Source: Buttiauxella gaviniae ATCC 51604 (GTDB lineage Bacteria > Pseudomonadota > Gammaproteobacteria > Enterobacterales > Enterobacteriaceae). From it: a stretch of 64,000 nucleotides of DNA. The notes below the pieces were generated by a model, which was not told the DNA's origin, did not search any database, and saw nothing but the letters and a program-made list of their open reading frames with translations. Below, piece after piece: positions 13,233-21,353 of this stretch. The stretch's first letter is position 1. Every line of letters starts with the position of its first letter. Location: assembly GCF_001654835.1 (NCBI RefSeq), contig NZ_LXEP01000020.1, positions 165,061-229,060 of the forward strand. Direction: 5' to 3'. The translations under genes and the position numbers were made by a program.

Positions 13233-13265
13233 CCCGCAAAGCTCATGGCTTTGCGGGATTTTTTT
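13233..13265 (+). terminator. terminator of mnmE
   Basis: CCCGCAAAGC (13233-13242) and GCTTTGCGGG (13248-13257) form a perfect 10-bp stem with a 5-base loop, then AT and a T-run. It lies between the convergent mnmE and aldo/keto reductase genes. Confidence 0.9.
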
Positions 13266-13270
13266 GATCG

Positions 13271-14317
13271 TTACGGCAATTGAAAACCCGGGATTCTTGC
13301 CATAATGCTGTTCAGTAGCGCTTCGTCAGAAATCCCCTGGAAGTCATAACGCGGTGTGTACGGCGATTCGAGCACCATAAGCTCATCTTCAGTCAGCGTG
13401 ATATCCAGTGATGCCAGCGCATCGTCGATTTGCTGAATGCTGCTTGCGCCCACCAGCGGAGCAGTCACCACTGGGTTTTTACGCAACCACGCCAGGGCGA
13501 TTTGCGCACGAGAAACGCCACGGGCGGCGGCAATACCTCCAACGCAATCAATGATTTGGCGATCACTTTCCTTCGTAAATTGGGTATAGAGCATATCGGC
13601 AAAACCATCTTTGCCTGAACGTTCGGTCGTTTTCGCATCATCCCAGCCACGCGCCAGACGACCCCGTGCCAGCGGACTCCAGACCATGGTTCCCACGCCT
13701 TCGTCGGCGCACAGCGGCAGCATTTCGCGTTCTTCTTCCCGCGCCAGCAAGTTGTAGTGGTTTTGCATCGTAACGAAGCGCGCCCAGCCGTTGGCTTTTT
13801 GCATATGCAGCACTTTGCTAAATTCCCAGGCATGCATCGAGGAGGCCCCGAGATAACGCACTTTCCCGGCTTTCACCACGTCGTGCAGCGCTTCGAGGGT
13901 TTCTTCGAGCGGCGTGGAGTTATCCATACGGTGGATTAAGTACAGATCGACATAATCGGTGCCTAATCGACGCAAACTATGGTCGATTTCCGCCATGATC
14001 GCTTTACGAGATAACCCTTTGCCATTTGGCCCAGAGCGCATTGGGTGGCGAATTTTGGTTGCAATCACCACATCATCACGGTTGGCATAATCTTTTAATG
14101 CCCGTCCAAGAATTTCTTCACTGCTTCCCTGGGAATACAGATTTGCGGTATCAAAAAAGTTAATTCCGCTTTCCAGCGCGTGTTTGATCAGCGGGCGACT
14201 CTGCGCCTCATCCAGCGACCACACAGGATGGCCACGGCCTGGTTCACCGTAAGTCATTGCTCCGATTGCCACAGGTGAAACATCTAATCCGGTATTGCCT
14301 AGTTTGATATAACGCAT
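13271..14317 (-). CDS. Aldo/keto reductase
   Basis: 348 residues from the ATG at 14317 (MRYIKLGNTGLDVSP), preceded by GAGGAA. A longer in-frame start at 14398 runs into the divergent regulator's leader and is unlikely. The (alpha/beta)8 aldo/keto reductase pattern is clear: NFFDTANLYSQGSSEEILG, with catalytic Asp and Tyr near residues 54 and 59, Lys in IATKIRHP near 86, and DLYLIHRMD with the His near 125. WSPLARGRLARG and a C-terminal NADPH-site-like segment follow. It reduces carbonyls using NADPH. It resembles YajO-type members, but the substrate is unknown. The divergent AraC-type gene is its likely regulator. E. coli carries tnaCAB at this place. Confidence 0.88.
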   Translation of the reverse strand: MRYIKLGNTGLDVSPVAIGAMTYGEPGRGHPVWSLDEAQSRPLIKHALESGINFFDTANLYSQGSSEEILGRALKDYANRDDVVIATKIRHPMRSGPNGKGLSRKAIMAEIDHSLRRLGTDYVDLYLIHRMDNSTPLEETLEALHDVVKAGKVRYLGASSMHAWEFSKVLHMQKANGWARFVTMQNHYNLLAREEEREMLPLCADEGVGTMVWSPLARGRLARGWDDAKTTERSGKDGFADMLYTQFTKESDRQIIDCVGGIAAARGVSRAQIALAWLRKNPVVTAPLVGASSIQQIDDALASLDITLTEDELMVLESPYTPRYDFQGISDEALLNSIMARIPGFQLP

Positions 14318-14420
14318 CGGTGATTCCTCGGAAGAAGTAAACAAATCAGGCTGTAGTTTACGAGCAGGAAATAGAACGATGAATGCGCTAAAATTCACGA
14401 AACATGCTCAGGAGTTCAGA

Positions 14421-15353
14421 ATGCACAGCGACCCGTTTTCAGATTTTCTTCGTCTGGCCGATGCAAAACCGGTCGTTGCCGGAGGTTTTAGTGCAGGCGG
14501 CGACTGGGCGATACGCTTCCCAAAGCCTGAATACCTTAAATTTTTTGCGCTGGTGAAAGGGCGCTGCGTTCTGATGTTTGAAGGTGAAAGAACGCCGGTT
14601 TACGTCGAAGAAGGCGACGTATTTTTGCTTTCTTCCACGCCATCGTTTGTGCTGGCAAGCGATTGCATCACCGAGCCGGTAGACGCCAAAGCCTTATTTA
14701 GCGGCAGTCACAACAAAACCGCAGTCATTGGCGATGGCAAAGACTGCATTCAGCTTGGCGGCCACGTTAAGCTTGATCCGGATAGCGGAAAGCTGTTGGC
14801 ACAAGTGCTGCCGACGTTAATCCACGTGCGAGCATCCTCGCAACAAGCAGGTGTTTTATCGTGGCTGCTTGAACAACTGGTGCGAGAAGTTTCTCAACCC
14901 CTTCCCGGTTTTAGTGTCGTTTCGATGCAGCTCACTCAATTGATGTTTGTGCAGATCTTGCGTGAATATCTGCAAACCACCACGGATCTACCGTGTAACT
15001 GGCTCAAAGCCGTCAGCGATAAACGTCTCCAGCCTGCGCTAGCATTAATGCACAACGATCCGGCGCAAAACTGGCAGTTAAGTGAACTGGCAAAGGCCGC
15101 AGCGATGTCGCGCACCAGTTTTGCGGTGTATTTCAAGTCGATCGCTGGTGTCGCGCCATTGACCTACCTGACGCAATGGCGCATGTATTTAGCCGGGCAA
15201 TCACTTCGTCAAAGTGAGCTGTCGGTGTCCACGCTGGCGCTTCAATACGGTTACGCCTCCGAAAGCGCATTTAGTACCGCCTTCAAGCGCATCAATGGCG
15301 TTTCTCCACGCAATTATCGAAATTTAAAAATGGCGGAGCTGGCAGACAATTAA
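14421..15353 (+). CDS. AraC-family transcriptional regulator with N-terminal cupin domain
   Basis: 310 residues from the ATG at 14421 (MHSDPFSDFLRLADAKPVV), supported by CAGGAG six bases upstream. An ATG at 14379 is less well supported. The N-terminal cupin-type domain (residues about 10-190) has the GRCVLMFEG and YVEEGDVFLL pattern of the cupin_6 group of AraC regulators. The C-terminal double helix-turn-helix (about 205-300) has WQLSELAKAAAMSRTSFAVYFK and the ending SESAFSTAFKRINGVSPRNYR. It is transcribed divergently from the aldo/keto reductase with 103 bp between starts, so it probably controls that gene in response to a small ligand. Confidence 0.88.
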   Translation: MHSDPFSDFLRLADAKPVVAGGFSAGGDWAIRFPKPEYLKFFALVKGRCVLMFEGERTPVYVEEGDVFLLSSTPSFVLASDCITEPVDAKALFSGSHNKTAVIGDGKDCIQLGGHVKLDPDSGKLLAQVLPTLIHVRASSQQAGVLSWLLEQLVREVSQPLPGFSVVSMQLTQLMFVQILREYLQTTTDLPCNWLKAVSDKRLQPALALMHNDPAQNWQLSELAKAAAMSRTSFAVYFKSIAGVAPLTYLTQWRMYLAGQSLRQSELSVSTLALQYGYASESAFSTAFKRINGVSPRNYRNLKMAELADN

Positions 15354-15486
15354 AATCAAAATATTCATGGTCTTGATCATTTGTTGAGGTTTTGATCGTT
15401 TTTTATCCATGGTGGACCGTGCGTTTCCCCGCTAAAAAACCTACAATCGAGAACAGAGTACATTGCCTGGTATCAAGGAGAGACAA

Positions 15487-16215
15487 ATGGCAACGCATTT
15501 CGCAAGATGGACGATCAACCCAAAGTACCCCTTTTCAAGCCGGCTGAATGACGAATGTCATGCTCACGCCCGCCAGATGCCAGAACACCGCCGCTCACGA
15601 TTTTTAGCCTCCCGCAGTCTGTTGGCTGAATTGCTACATATGCTTTATGGCATTCAACAACTGCCGAGAATCGTCGCCACTGCTGCTGGACGCCCACACT
15701 TTGCCGATCCTTCATTGATGGACTTCAGCATTGCCTATGCCGGAAACAATGTCGCTGTTCTGATAACAACCGAAGGCCGCTGTGGATTAGATATTGAGAT
15801 TAATCAGTCTTTTGGGCATCTCCCCTCTGTCGCTTCGGGCTCCACTTTACGCAGTAATGAATCCATCTGGATAAACAATCAAAAAAACCCAGATGAAGCC
15901 CGCGCACAGCTACGCACATTGCATCAAAGCACTTTTAAACTGACAGGCCGCGAAGAAAGTTTGCAGCTTCTGCCGGGCGCTGGGCGAATACGCGCTAGCG
16001 ACCAATCAGAAATTGAAGCGATCAGCGATGTGGAAGGACTCTTGATCTGGGGATGCGTGGTGTCACCCGCCATTGAAAAGCTCAGTTTGTGGGAATTTGA
16101 AGCTCCGCAGAACTGGCATAGTCTGGGAGATGTAAAATCTCGCTATCGGGATCTTAATGGCAGCATTATTCGCTTAACCAGCATGTCGTCAGAAAAAGTG
16201 TTATATCAAAACTGA
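15487..16215 (+). CDS. yieE: YieE, 4'-phosphopantetheinyl transferase superfamily protein
   Basis: 242 residues from the ATG at 15487 (MATHFARW), with AAGGAG upstream. An upstream in-frame ATG at 15463 lies ahead of that site. The phosphopantetheinyl transferase core is visible: RSRFLASRSLLAEL near residues 36-49, PHFADPSLMDFSIAYAGN near 70-87, and the Mg2+-binding GLDIEI near 102-107. The later KLTG segment corresponds to the second acidic/Lys motif of the family. Such enzymes transfer the pantetheine arm from CoA to carrier proteins. The target here is unknown. It is 34 bp upstream of chrR, as in E. coli. Confidence 0.85.
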   Translation: MATHFARWTINPKYPFSSRLNDECHAHARQMPEHRRSRFLASRSLLAELLHMLYGIQQLPRIVATAAGRPHFADPSLMDFSIAYAGNNVAVLITTEGRCGLDIEINQSFGHLPSVASGSTLRSNESIWINNQKNPDEARAQLRTLHQSTFKLTGREESLQLLPGAGRIRASDQSEIEAISDVEGLLIWGCVVSPAIEKLSLWEFEAPQNWHSLGDVKSRYRDLNGSIIRLTSMSSEKVLYQN

Positions 16216-16249
16216 TCGTTTCCGAACGTACTGACACCAAGGAGTATTC

Positions 16250-16816
16250 ATGTCCGACACGTTAAAGATAGTTACGCTATTAGGTAGCCTACGTCATGGC
16301 TCATTCAATGCCATGGTTGCTCGTACTTTGCCAGGAATCGCTCCTGCGGGAATGAGCGTTGATGCGTTACCGTCGATTAAAGACATTCCCCTGTATGACG
16401 CCGATGTGCAGCAAGAAGAGGGTTTCCCATCAACTGTGGAAGCGATTGCTGAACAAATTCGCGCCGCTGACGGTGTGGTGATTGTCACTCCGGAATATAA
16501 CTACTCGGTACCGGGCGGGCTGAAGAATGCCATCGACTGGCTATCTCGTTTGCCTGAGCAGCCTCTGGCGGGTAAGCCCGTGCTGATTCAAACCAGTTCA
16601 ATGGGCGCAATTGGCGGCGCGCGTTGTCAGTACCATCTACGCCAGATTCTGGTGTTCCTCGACGCGATGGTGATGAACAAGCCAGAATTTATGGGCGGCG
16701 TGATTCAGAATAAAGTCGATACACAAACAGGTGAAGTGGTCGATCAAAGCACGCTCGACCATCTGGCTGGGCAACTGGCAGCTTTTGGTGATTATATTAA
16801 GCGGGTTAAAAGCTAA
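16250..16816 (+). CDS. chrR: NAD(P)H-dependent quinone/chromate reductase ChrR (YieF)
   Basis: 188 residues, equal to E. coli ChrR/YieF and very similar throughout. It is a flavodoxin-fold FMN reductase that reduces quinones by two electrons and, adventitiously, chromate. The FMN phosphate-binding loop GSLRHGSFN lies near residues 12-20, the [20 protein letters not shown] segment near 82-101, and [14 protein letters not shown] near 121-134. It probably forms a unit with yieE. Its last 4 bases overlap the end of the convergent ramR. Confidence 0.95.
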   Translation: MSDTLKIVTLLGSLRHGSFNAMVARTLPGIAPAGMSVDALPSIKDIPLYDADVQQEEGFPSTVEAIAEQIRAADGVVIVTPEYNYSVPGGLKNAIDWLSRLPEQPLAGKPVLIQTSSMGAIGGARCQYHLRQILVFLDAMVMNKPEFMGGVIQNKVDTQTGEVVDQSTLDHLAGQLAAFGDYIKRVKS

Positions 16817-17385
16817 TTCGCTAGTGCGCGCCACATAGACTCGAATCCGAGTGCTTTATAATCGCCAGCACGCTCCGGTTCGCGGCTGGCGAACTCCATA
16901 GTCGTTTCTGCCAGTGATGAAAACATCGCGTCGCTAAAGGCTCGGTACGGGCCGTTTTGAAAAGCTTTCAATATCGACTGCGAGCAGATCTCATGCATTT
17001 CCGGGAACATCTCTGCCACTTTCTGCTTGGTTTCTTCGCCTATCTTATCGCTCACCGCTAATTGACGAATCGCGCGGTGGGCTTGTGAGTTGCGGATTGC
17101 CCAGTCGATATAACTGTTCCAGATGTAACGGGTATATTCTTTCGGGTCTTTCAGTGTGCGGTCCAGATTCTCCTGCATCGAAAAAAGTAAGCCCTGTTTC
17201 AAATGCAGGTACAGCTCGTTGAGCAAATCGTCCTTCGTGGCAAAATAGCGAAACAGTGTGCCTTCTGCCACACCGGCAGCACGAGCAATCTGCGCAGTAG
17301 ACGCAACGATCCCCGCCTGGCCAATAGCGATGGTCGCCGCTTCCAGTATCGCTAGTTTCTTATCTTCACTCTTCGGACGAGCCAC
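16813..17385 (-). CDS. ramR: TetR-family repressor RamR
   Basis: 190 residues from a GTG at 17385 ([17 protein letters not shown]), the family start, with AGGAA upstream. An ATG five codons earlier (17400) is possible. The helix-turn-helix [26 protein letters not shown] near residues 30-55 is typical of TetR, and the ARPKSEDKK start and the MWRAL C-terminus identify RamR. RamR represses ramA, and many ligands relieve it. Its operator lies at 17497-17522 in front of romA, and the divergent romA-ramA order is that of Klebsiella and Enterobacter. The position between chrR and adeP is not where Salmonella carries it. Confidence 0.92.
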   Translation of the reverse strand: MARPKSEDKKLAILEAATIAIGQAGIVASTAQIARAAGVAEGTLFRYFATKDDLLNELYLHLKQGLLFSMQENLDRTLKDPKEYTRYIWNSYIDWAIRNSQAHRAIRQLAVSDKIGEETKQKVAEMFPEMHEICSQSILKAFQNGPYRAFSDAMFSSLAETTMEFASREPERAGDYKALGFESMWRALAN

Positions 17386-17473
17386 AACGTTTTTCCTCAT
17401 TCACACCAAAACACAAATTGAATCACGCAAGCTACAGCACTGCAACGCGCAATGTCAGCGATTGAAAATGATC

Positions 17474-17522
17474 TTGACGGTTATCACGCCGCACCTATAA
17501 TGAGTGCTTACTCACTCATTAT
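17474..17522 (+). promoter_or_regulatory. romA-ramA promoter with overlapping RamR operator
   Basis: -35 TTGACG (17474-17479) and -10 TATAAT (17496-17501) are 16 bp apart. A perfect inverted repeat, ATAATGAGTG (17497-17506), 6 bp, CACTCATTAT (17513-17522), covers the -10 and start site. It matches the known RamR half-site pattern TGAGTG-N6-CACTCA. Binding here would block RNA polymerase directly. A partial marbox-like AYNGCAC (ACAGCAC, 17434-17440) lies further upstream. Confidence 0.9.
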
Positions 17523-17574
17523 CAAGTTTAATAGCATTGTACCAGTGGATGGTACGGAATATGCAGGCCTGGAT

Positions 17575-18690
17575 ATGAAACGTCTCTCCTTATACGCGGT
17601 AATAATTATGTTGATTGCAACAGCAGCCAGTTTGCCTTTTGTCCTGAATGCCGGGTTTGGCCAGGCTCCGCAAGGGGAAGGTTTAAGTTTAGTTGAGCGT
17701 TCAGCCCATTACGTTGACGGGCAATTTCGTAACCAGGTTCCTACCGAAGGCTATACCGGCAAGAAAAGTAAGCTGGCAGCGATGTGGGAGTTTTTAACCA
17801 ACAAAATTGAAAATGCGCGCCCGCAGCAACCTTTGCCATTAGTGAAAACCGATCTGGCGAACCTACCGATAGAACAAGACACCATGGTCTGGCTCGGCCA
17901 CTCCTCGTGGTACATCCAACTGGCTGGCAAACGCATTCTTATCGACCCGGTATTCAGTAGTTACGCGGCACCTTTTTCATTTCTGAATAAAGCGTTTCCC
18001 GGCGATTACCCATGGACGGCTGAGTCGATGCCAGTGATCGATCTGCTGATTATTTCCCATGACCATTACGATCATCTGGATTACGCGACCATCAAAGCGC
18101 TGAAACCGAAAATCCGCCAGGTGATTACGCCACTGGGTGTGGGTTCGCATCTGCGTTACTGGGGAGTAAATAGCGACATCATTCATGAAAAAGACTGGAA
18201 CCAGGCGGTAAATGTCTCGAATGCGCTGACTGTACATGTTTTACCCGCTCGCCACTTCTCAGGCCGCAGCCTGAAAAGCAACCAGACGCTATGGGCGAGT
18301 TTTATGTTCGTCACCAATGACCATAAAGTCTATTACAGCGGCGATACCGGCTACGGGCCTCATTTCAAAGCTATCGGCGAACAGTTTGGTTCGGTTGATC
18401 TTGCCATCATGGAAAACGGCCAGTACGACGAAGACTGGAACAATATTCATATGATGCCGAACGAGACTGCGCAGGCTGCCGTTGATTTGAATGCTCACGC
18501 TGTACTTCCCGGCCATGCGGGTCGTTTTGTACTGGCTAAGCACACCTGGGATGCACCCTACAAAAGCCTTGCGCAAGCCAGTGCGGATAAAGATTTTCGC
18601 CTGTTAACACCGAAACAGGGTGAGCCTGTATTGATGAACGACAACGCCCAACAATTTAGCGCCTGGTGGGAGTCTGCTGGTGCCATGTAA
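17575..18690 (+). CDS. romA: RomA, metallo-beta-lactamase-fold hydrolase
   Basis: 371 residues from the ATG at 17575 (MKRLSLYAVIIMLIATAA). This start lies downstream of the promoter at 17474-17501. A longer in-frame start at 17452 would lie upstream of the promoter and is rejected. An N-terminal hydrophobic segment (residues 4-24) suggests a membrane anchor or signal. The metallo-beta-lactamase motif HxHxDH is SHDHYDHLDY with His162, His164, Asp166 and His167. Later metal ligands probably lie in ARHFSGR, YSGDTGYG and LPGHAGRF. It resembles NAPE-phospholipase-D-like hydrolases. In Klebsiella and Enterobacter romA is cotranscribed with ramA. Its reaction is not established. Confidence 0.9.
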   Translation: MKRLSLYAVIIMLIATAASLPFVLNAGFGQAPQGEGLSLVERSAHYVDGQFRNQVPTEGYTGKKSKLAAMWEFLTNKIENARPQQPLPLVKTDLANLPIEQDTMVWLGHSSWYIQLAGKRILIDPVFSSYAAPFSFLNKAFPGDYPWTAESMPVIDLLIISHDHYDHLDYATIKALKPKIRQVITPLGVGSHLRYWGVNSDIIHEKDWNQAVNVSNALTVHVLPARHFSGRSLKSNQTLWASFMFVTNDHKVYYSGDTGYGPHFKAIGEQFGSVDLAIMENGQYDEDWNNIHMMPNETAQAAVDLNAHAVLPGHAGRFVLAKHTWDAPYKSLAQASADKDFRLLTPKQGEPVLMNDNAQQFSAWWESAGAM

Positions 18691-18711
18691 ATGAACCGCG
18701 CAGGGGGATAA

Positions 18712-19044
18712 ATGACAATTTCAGCTCAGGTTATCGACACCATCGTTCAGTGGATTGACGACAATTTGCATCAGCCATTACGCATTGATGATATTGCCAG
18801 TCATGCGGGTTATTCGAAGTGGCACTTGCAGCGTTTGTTTATGCAGTACAAAGGCGAGAGTCTCGGGAAATATATCCGCGATCGTAAATTGCTACTGGCA
18901 GCACGTGATTTACGCGATACCGATAACAAGGTTTACGATATTAGCCTGAAGTATGGTTTTGATTCGCAGCAGACGTTTACGCGGATATTTACGCGCACGT
19001 TTAATCAGCCGCCGGGCAGGTATCGCAGAGAGAATCATACGTAG
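18712..19044 (+). CDS. ramA: AraC/XylS-type transcriptional activator RamA
   Basis: 110 residues, nearly identical in the first 100 to Klebsiella RamA: MTISAQVIDTIV, then the first HTH RIDDIASHAGYSKWHLQRLF near residues 23-42 and the second DISLKYGFDSQQTFTRIFTR near 75-94. It has no ligand domain, so activity follows its amount. It activates marbox promoters (acrAB, tolC, micF) and lowers drug permeability. It is 21 bp downstream of romA in the same operon. The tail ends NHT and lacks the few extra residues (SRTH) seen in relatives. The stop TAG is the start of a GTAGG-type repeat, so repeat insertion may have trimmed it. Confidence 0.95.
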   Translation: MTISAQVIDTIVQWIDDNLHQPLRIDDIASHAGYSKWHLQRLFMQYKGESLGKYIRDRKLLLAARDLRDTDNKVYDISLKYGFDSQQTFTRIFTRTFNQPPGRYRRENHT

Positions 19045-19119
19045 GTCGGATTAGCGCAGCGACATCCGACAAAACAGGCATAAATTATGGTGGATGTCGC
19101 TTACGCTAATCCACCCTAC
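19041..19119. repeat. paired REP/boxC-like inverted repeats (BIME-like)
   Basis: GTAGGTCGGATTAGCG...ACATCCGAC (19041-19070) and, inverted, GGTGGATGTCGC...AATCCACCCTAC (19089-19119) are two copies head-to-head with an 18-bp spacer, between the convergent ramA and adeP. The pair may act as a bidirectional mRNA end. The first copy provides the ramA stop codon. Confidence 0.8.
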
Positions 19120-19128
19120 AAAACACTA

Positions 19129-20466
19129 TTAGTGTGAGTCAATAAATACGATTTTCAGCACAAACAACAGCGCCACAACAATCACGCATGGGCTGATTTC
19201 ACGCCAGCGGCCCGTGCCGAGTTTCATCACGCAATAAGAGATGAAGCCGAGTGCGATACCTTCGGTGATTGAGAAGCTAAATGGCATCATCACGGCAGTA
19301 ATAAACGCCGGAACCGCTTCAGTCAGGTCATCCCATTTCACACGCGACAGGCTGGATGTCATCAACACACCAACGTAAATCAGAGCACCTGCTGCTGCAT
19401 ATGCCGGAACCATACCCGCCAGCGGTGACAGGAAGATCACCAGCAAGAACAGCAAACCAACGATAACTGCCGTCAGGCCAGTACGCCCGCCAACAGACAC
19501 ACCAGAAGTGCTTTCGATATACGCGGTAACGGAAGAAGTCCCGATAAACGCACCCGCAACAGATGAAACGCTATCAACGTACAGCGCTTGCTTCATGCGT
19601 GGGAATTTCCCTTTTTCGTCGGCAAGACCTGCTTTATCTGTTACGCCAATCAGCGTGCCGGATGAGTCAAACAAGTTAACCAGCATAAAGGAGAAGATAA
19701 CGCCCGCCAGACCAATGTTCAGGGAGCCGGCTAAATCAACCTGACCCACAACAGACAACACGCTTGGTGGTGCAGAAACAATGCCGTGGTATTGCACATC
19801 GCCCAACATCCAGCCCAGTAGCGTAGTCACCACAATCGAAACCAGTACGGCTGCGTGAATATTACGCGAGGCAAGGATGGCGATAATAAAGAAGCCCAGC
19901 GCGCCCAGCAGTACGCTGTGCGAAGTCAGGTTACCAATGGTTACCAGCGTGTCCTTATTAGCCACGATAATACCGGCATTTTTCAGGCCCATCATCCCGA
20001 TGAATAGCCCAATACCGCTGGTGATACCGATGCGCAAGCTCACCGGAATATTAGCAATCATCCAGTAACGCACGCGGAAAATGGTCAGCAACAGCAAACC
20101 TACGGCACCCCAGAAAATGGCGCCCATCCCGATTTGCCAGGAGATCCCCATCGCGCCAACAACCACAAAGGCGAAGAACGCATTCAGGCCCATTGCCGGA
20201 GCCAGTGCGACTGGCAGGTTGGCGAAAATACCCATCAGGATGCTACCTAATGCGGCAATCAAACAGGTGGTGACAAAAACGGCCTGGGTATCCATACCAG
20301 CGGCGCCAAGGATCTGCGGGTTGACGAAAACGATATACACCATCGTCAGGAAGGTCGTAAGACCGGCGATCACTTCAGTGCGTGCCGTGGTGCCGTGTTC
20401 GCGCAGTTTAAACACGCGCTCGAGCAGCCCCGGATTTGCGGCCGGAGTAGATTGTGGTTGGCTCAT
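19129..20466 (-). CDS. adeP: Adenine permease AdeP (NCS2/AzgA type)
   Basis: 445 residues from the ATG at 20466 (MSQPQSTPAANPG), equal in length to E. coli AdeP/YieG and similar throughout. An upstream in-frame ATG at 20544 would add a hydrophobic leader not seen in the family. It is a proton-coupled high-affinity adenine importer of the inner membrane with about 13 hydrophobic segments. Signature stretches include LPVALAPAMGLNAFFAF near residues 70-86 and VNLFDSSGTLIGVTDKAGL near 262-280. The TSSVTAYIESTSGVSVGGRTGL region near 313-334 corresponds to the substrate-site segment of the family. It is transcribed divergently from yieH. Confidence 0.96.
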   Translation of the reverse strand: MSQPQSTPAANPGLLERVFKLREHGTTARTEVIAGLTTFLTMVYIVFVNPQILGAAGMDTQAVFVTTCLIAALGSILMGIFANLPVALAPAMGLNAFFAFVVVGAMGISWQIGMGAIFWGAVGLLLLTIFRVRYWMIANIPVSLRIGITSGIGLFIGMMGLKNAGIIVANKDTLVTIGNLTSHSVLLGALGFFIIAILASRNIHAAVLVSIVVTTLLGWMLGDVQYHGIVSAPPSVLSVVGQVDLAGSLNIGLAGVIFSFMLVNLFDSSGTLIGVTDKAGLADEKGKFPRMKQALYVDSVSSVAGAFIGTSSVTAYIESTSGVSVGGRTGLTAVIVGLLFLLVIFLSPLAGMVPAYAAAGALIYVGVLMTSSLSRVKWDDLTEAVPAFITAVMMPFSFSITEGIALGFISYCVMKLGTGRWREISPCVIVVALLFVLKIVFIDSH

Positions 20467-20646
20467 TAGTCTTAATTCCGAACATTGAGAGGGAAAATCC
20501 GTCGCTATCCTATACCAAAAAATACAAAACATGATGGTCAACACAGATTTTTTTTCATTGCATTTTCTTATACGGCAACGATTGCGTGCCGCAAAAATTG
20601 CGCAAATTGGGTAAGATGCATGTTCACTTTAATAAAAGGAGGCGGT

Positions 20647-21312
20647 ATGTCCCGGATAGATGCGGTGTTCTTCGACTGCGATGGCACGCTCGTTGATAGT
20701 GAGGTTATTTGCTCCAAAGCCTACGTGCATATGTTTGCGCAATACGGCATCGAGCTTGCGCTCGATGAGGTTCATAAGACCTTCAAGGGGATCAAGCTCT
20801 ACGAGATAATCGACACGATAAATGCCCAACATGGAGTGAGCTTGCCAAAAGAGGAGCTGGAGCCGATTTATCGCGCGGAAGTTTCTCGGCTGTTCGACAG
20901 CGAACTGGTTGAGATTGAAGGTGCAGCAGCGTTAGTCGAGAAAATCACCGTGCCGATGTGTATCGTTTCCAACGGCCCGGTCAGCAAGATGCATCAGTCG
21001 CTGGGCAAAACCGGCATGCTCCACCATTTCCCGGACAAACTGTTTAGCGGCTACGATATTCAGACGTGGAAACCCGATCCGGCCATTATGTACCACGCCG
21101 CCAACGCGATGAATGTGGATGTGAAAAACTGCGTGCTGGTGGATGATTCAATGGCTGGTGCACAATCAGGTATTGCCGCAGGCATGGAAGTTTTCTATTT
21201 TTGCGCCGACCCGCATAACAAGCCGATTGACCACCCAAAAGTGACAACCTTTACCGATTTAGCGCAGTTGCCGGAGTTATGGCGCGCACGGGGTTGGGAT
21301 ATTACAGGTTAA
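20647..21312 (+). CDS. yieH: 6-phosphogluconate phosphatase YieH (HAD superfamily)
   Basis: 221 residues from the ATG at 20647 (MSRIDAVFFDCDGTLVDSE), preceded by AAAGGAGG. An in-frame ATG at 20485 would need an unlikely 54-residue basic leader. HAD motifs: nucleophile DCDGT near residues 9-13, motif II VSNGP near 103-107, Lys in WKPDP near 140, and motif IV VDDSMAGAQSG near 161-171. E. coli YieH dephosphorylates 6-phosphogluconate and also hydrolyses other phosphates. It is the immediate divergent neighbour of adeP, as in E. coli. Confidence 0.95.
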   Translation: MSRIDAVFFDCDGTLVDSEVICSKAYVHMFAQYGIELALDEVHKTFKGIKLYEIIDTINAQHGVSLPKEELEPIYRAEVSRLFDSELVEIEGAAALVEKITVPMCIVSNGPVSKMHQSLGKTGMLHHFPDKLFSGYDIQTWKPDPAIMYHAANAMNVDVKNCVLVDDSMAGAQSGIAAGMEVFYFCADPHNKPIDHPKVTTFTDLAQLPELWRARGWDITG

Positions 21313-21319
21313 CGAAGAT

Positions 21320-21346
21320 GGCGGATGGCGATTTCGCTTATCCGCC
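21320..21346. repeat. REP-like hairpin between convergent yieH and lacI-type gene
   Basis: GGCGGAT (21320-21326) and ATCCGCC (21340-21346) form a 7-bp stem around GGCGATTTCGCTT. It lies 8 bp after the yieH stop and just before the end of the LacI-type gene, and may act as a shared transcript end. Confidence 0.55.
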
Positions 21347-21353
21347 CCATGAC

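Noticed and set aside
17452..17574. Upstream 41-codon extension of RomA.
   Set aside because: It would start upstream of the promoter and run through the RamR operator, so it cannot be on the main transcript. The MKRLSLYAV start is the better one.
20485..20646. 54-codon N-terminal extension of YieH.
   Set aside because: AAAGGAGG is placed just before the ATG at 20647 and the extension has no family match.
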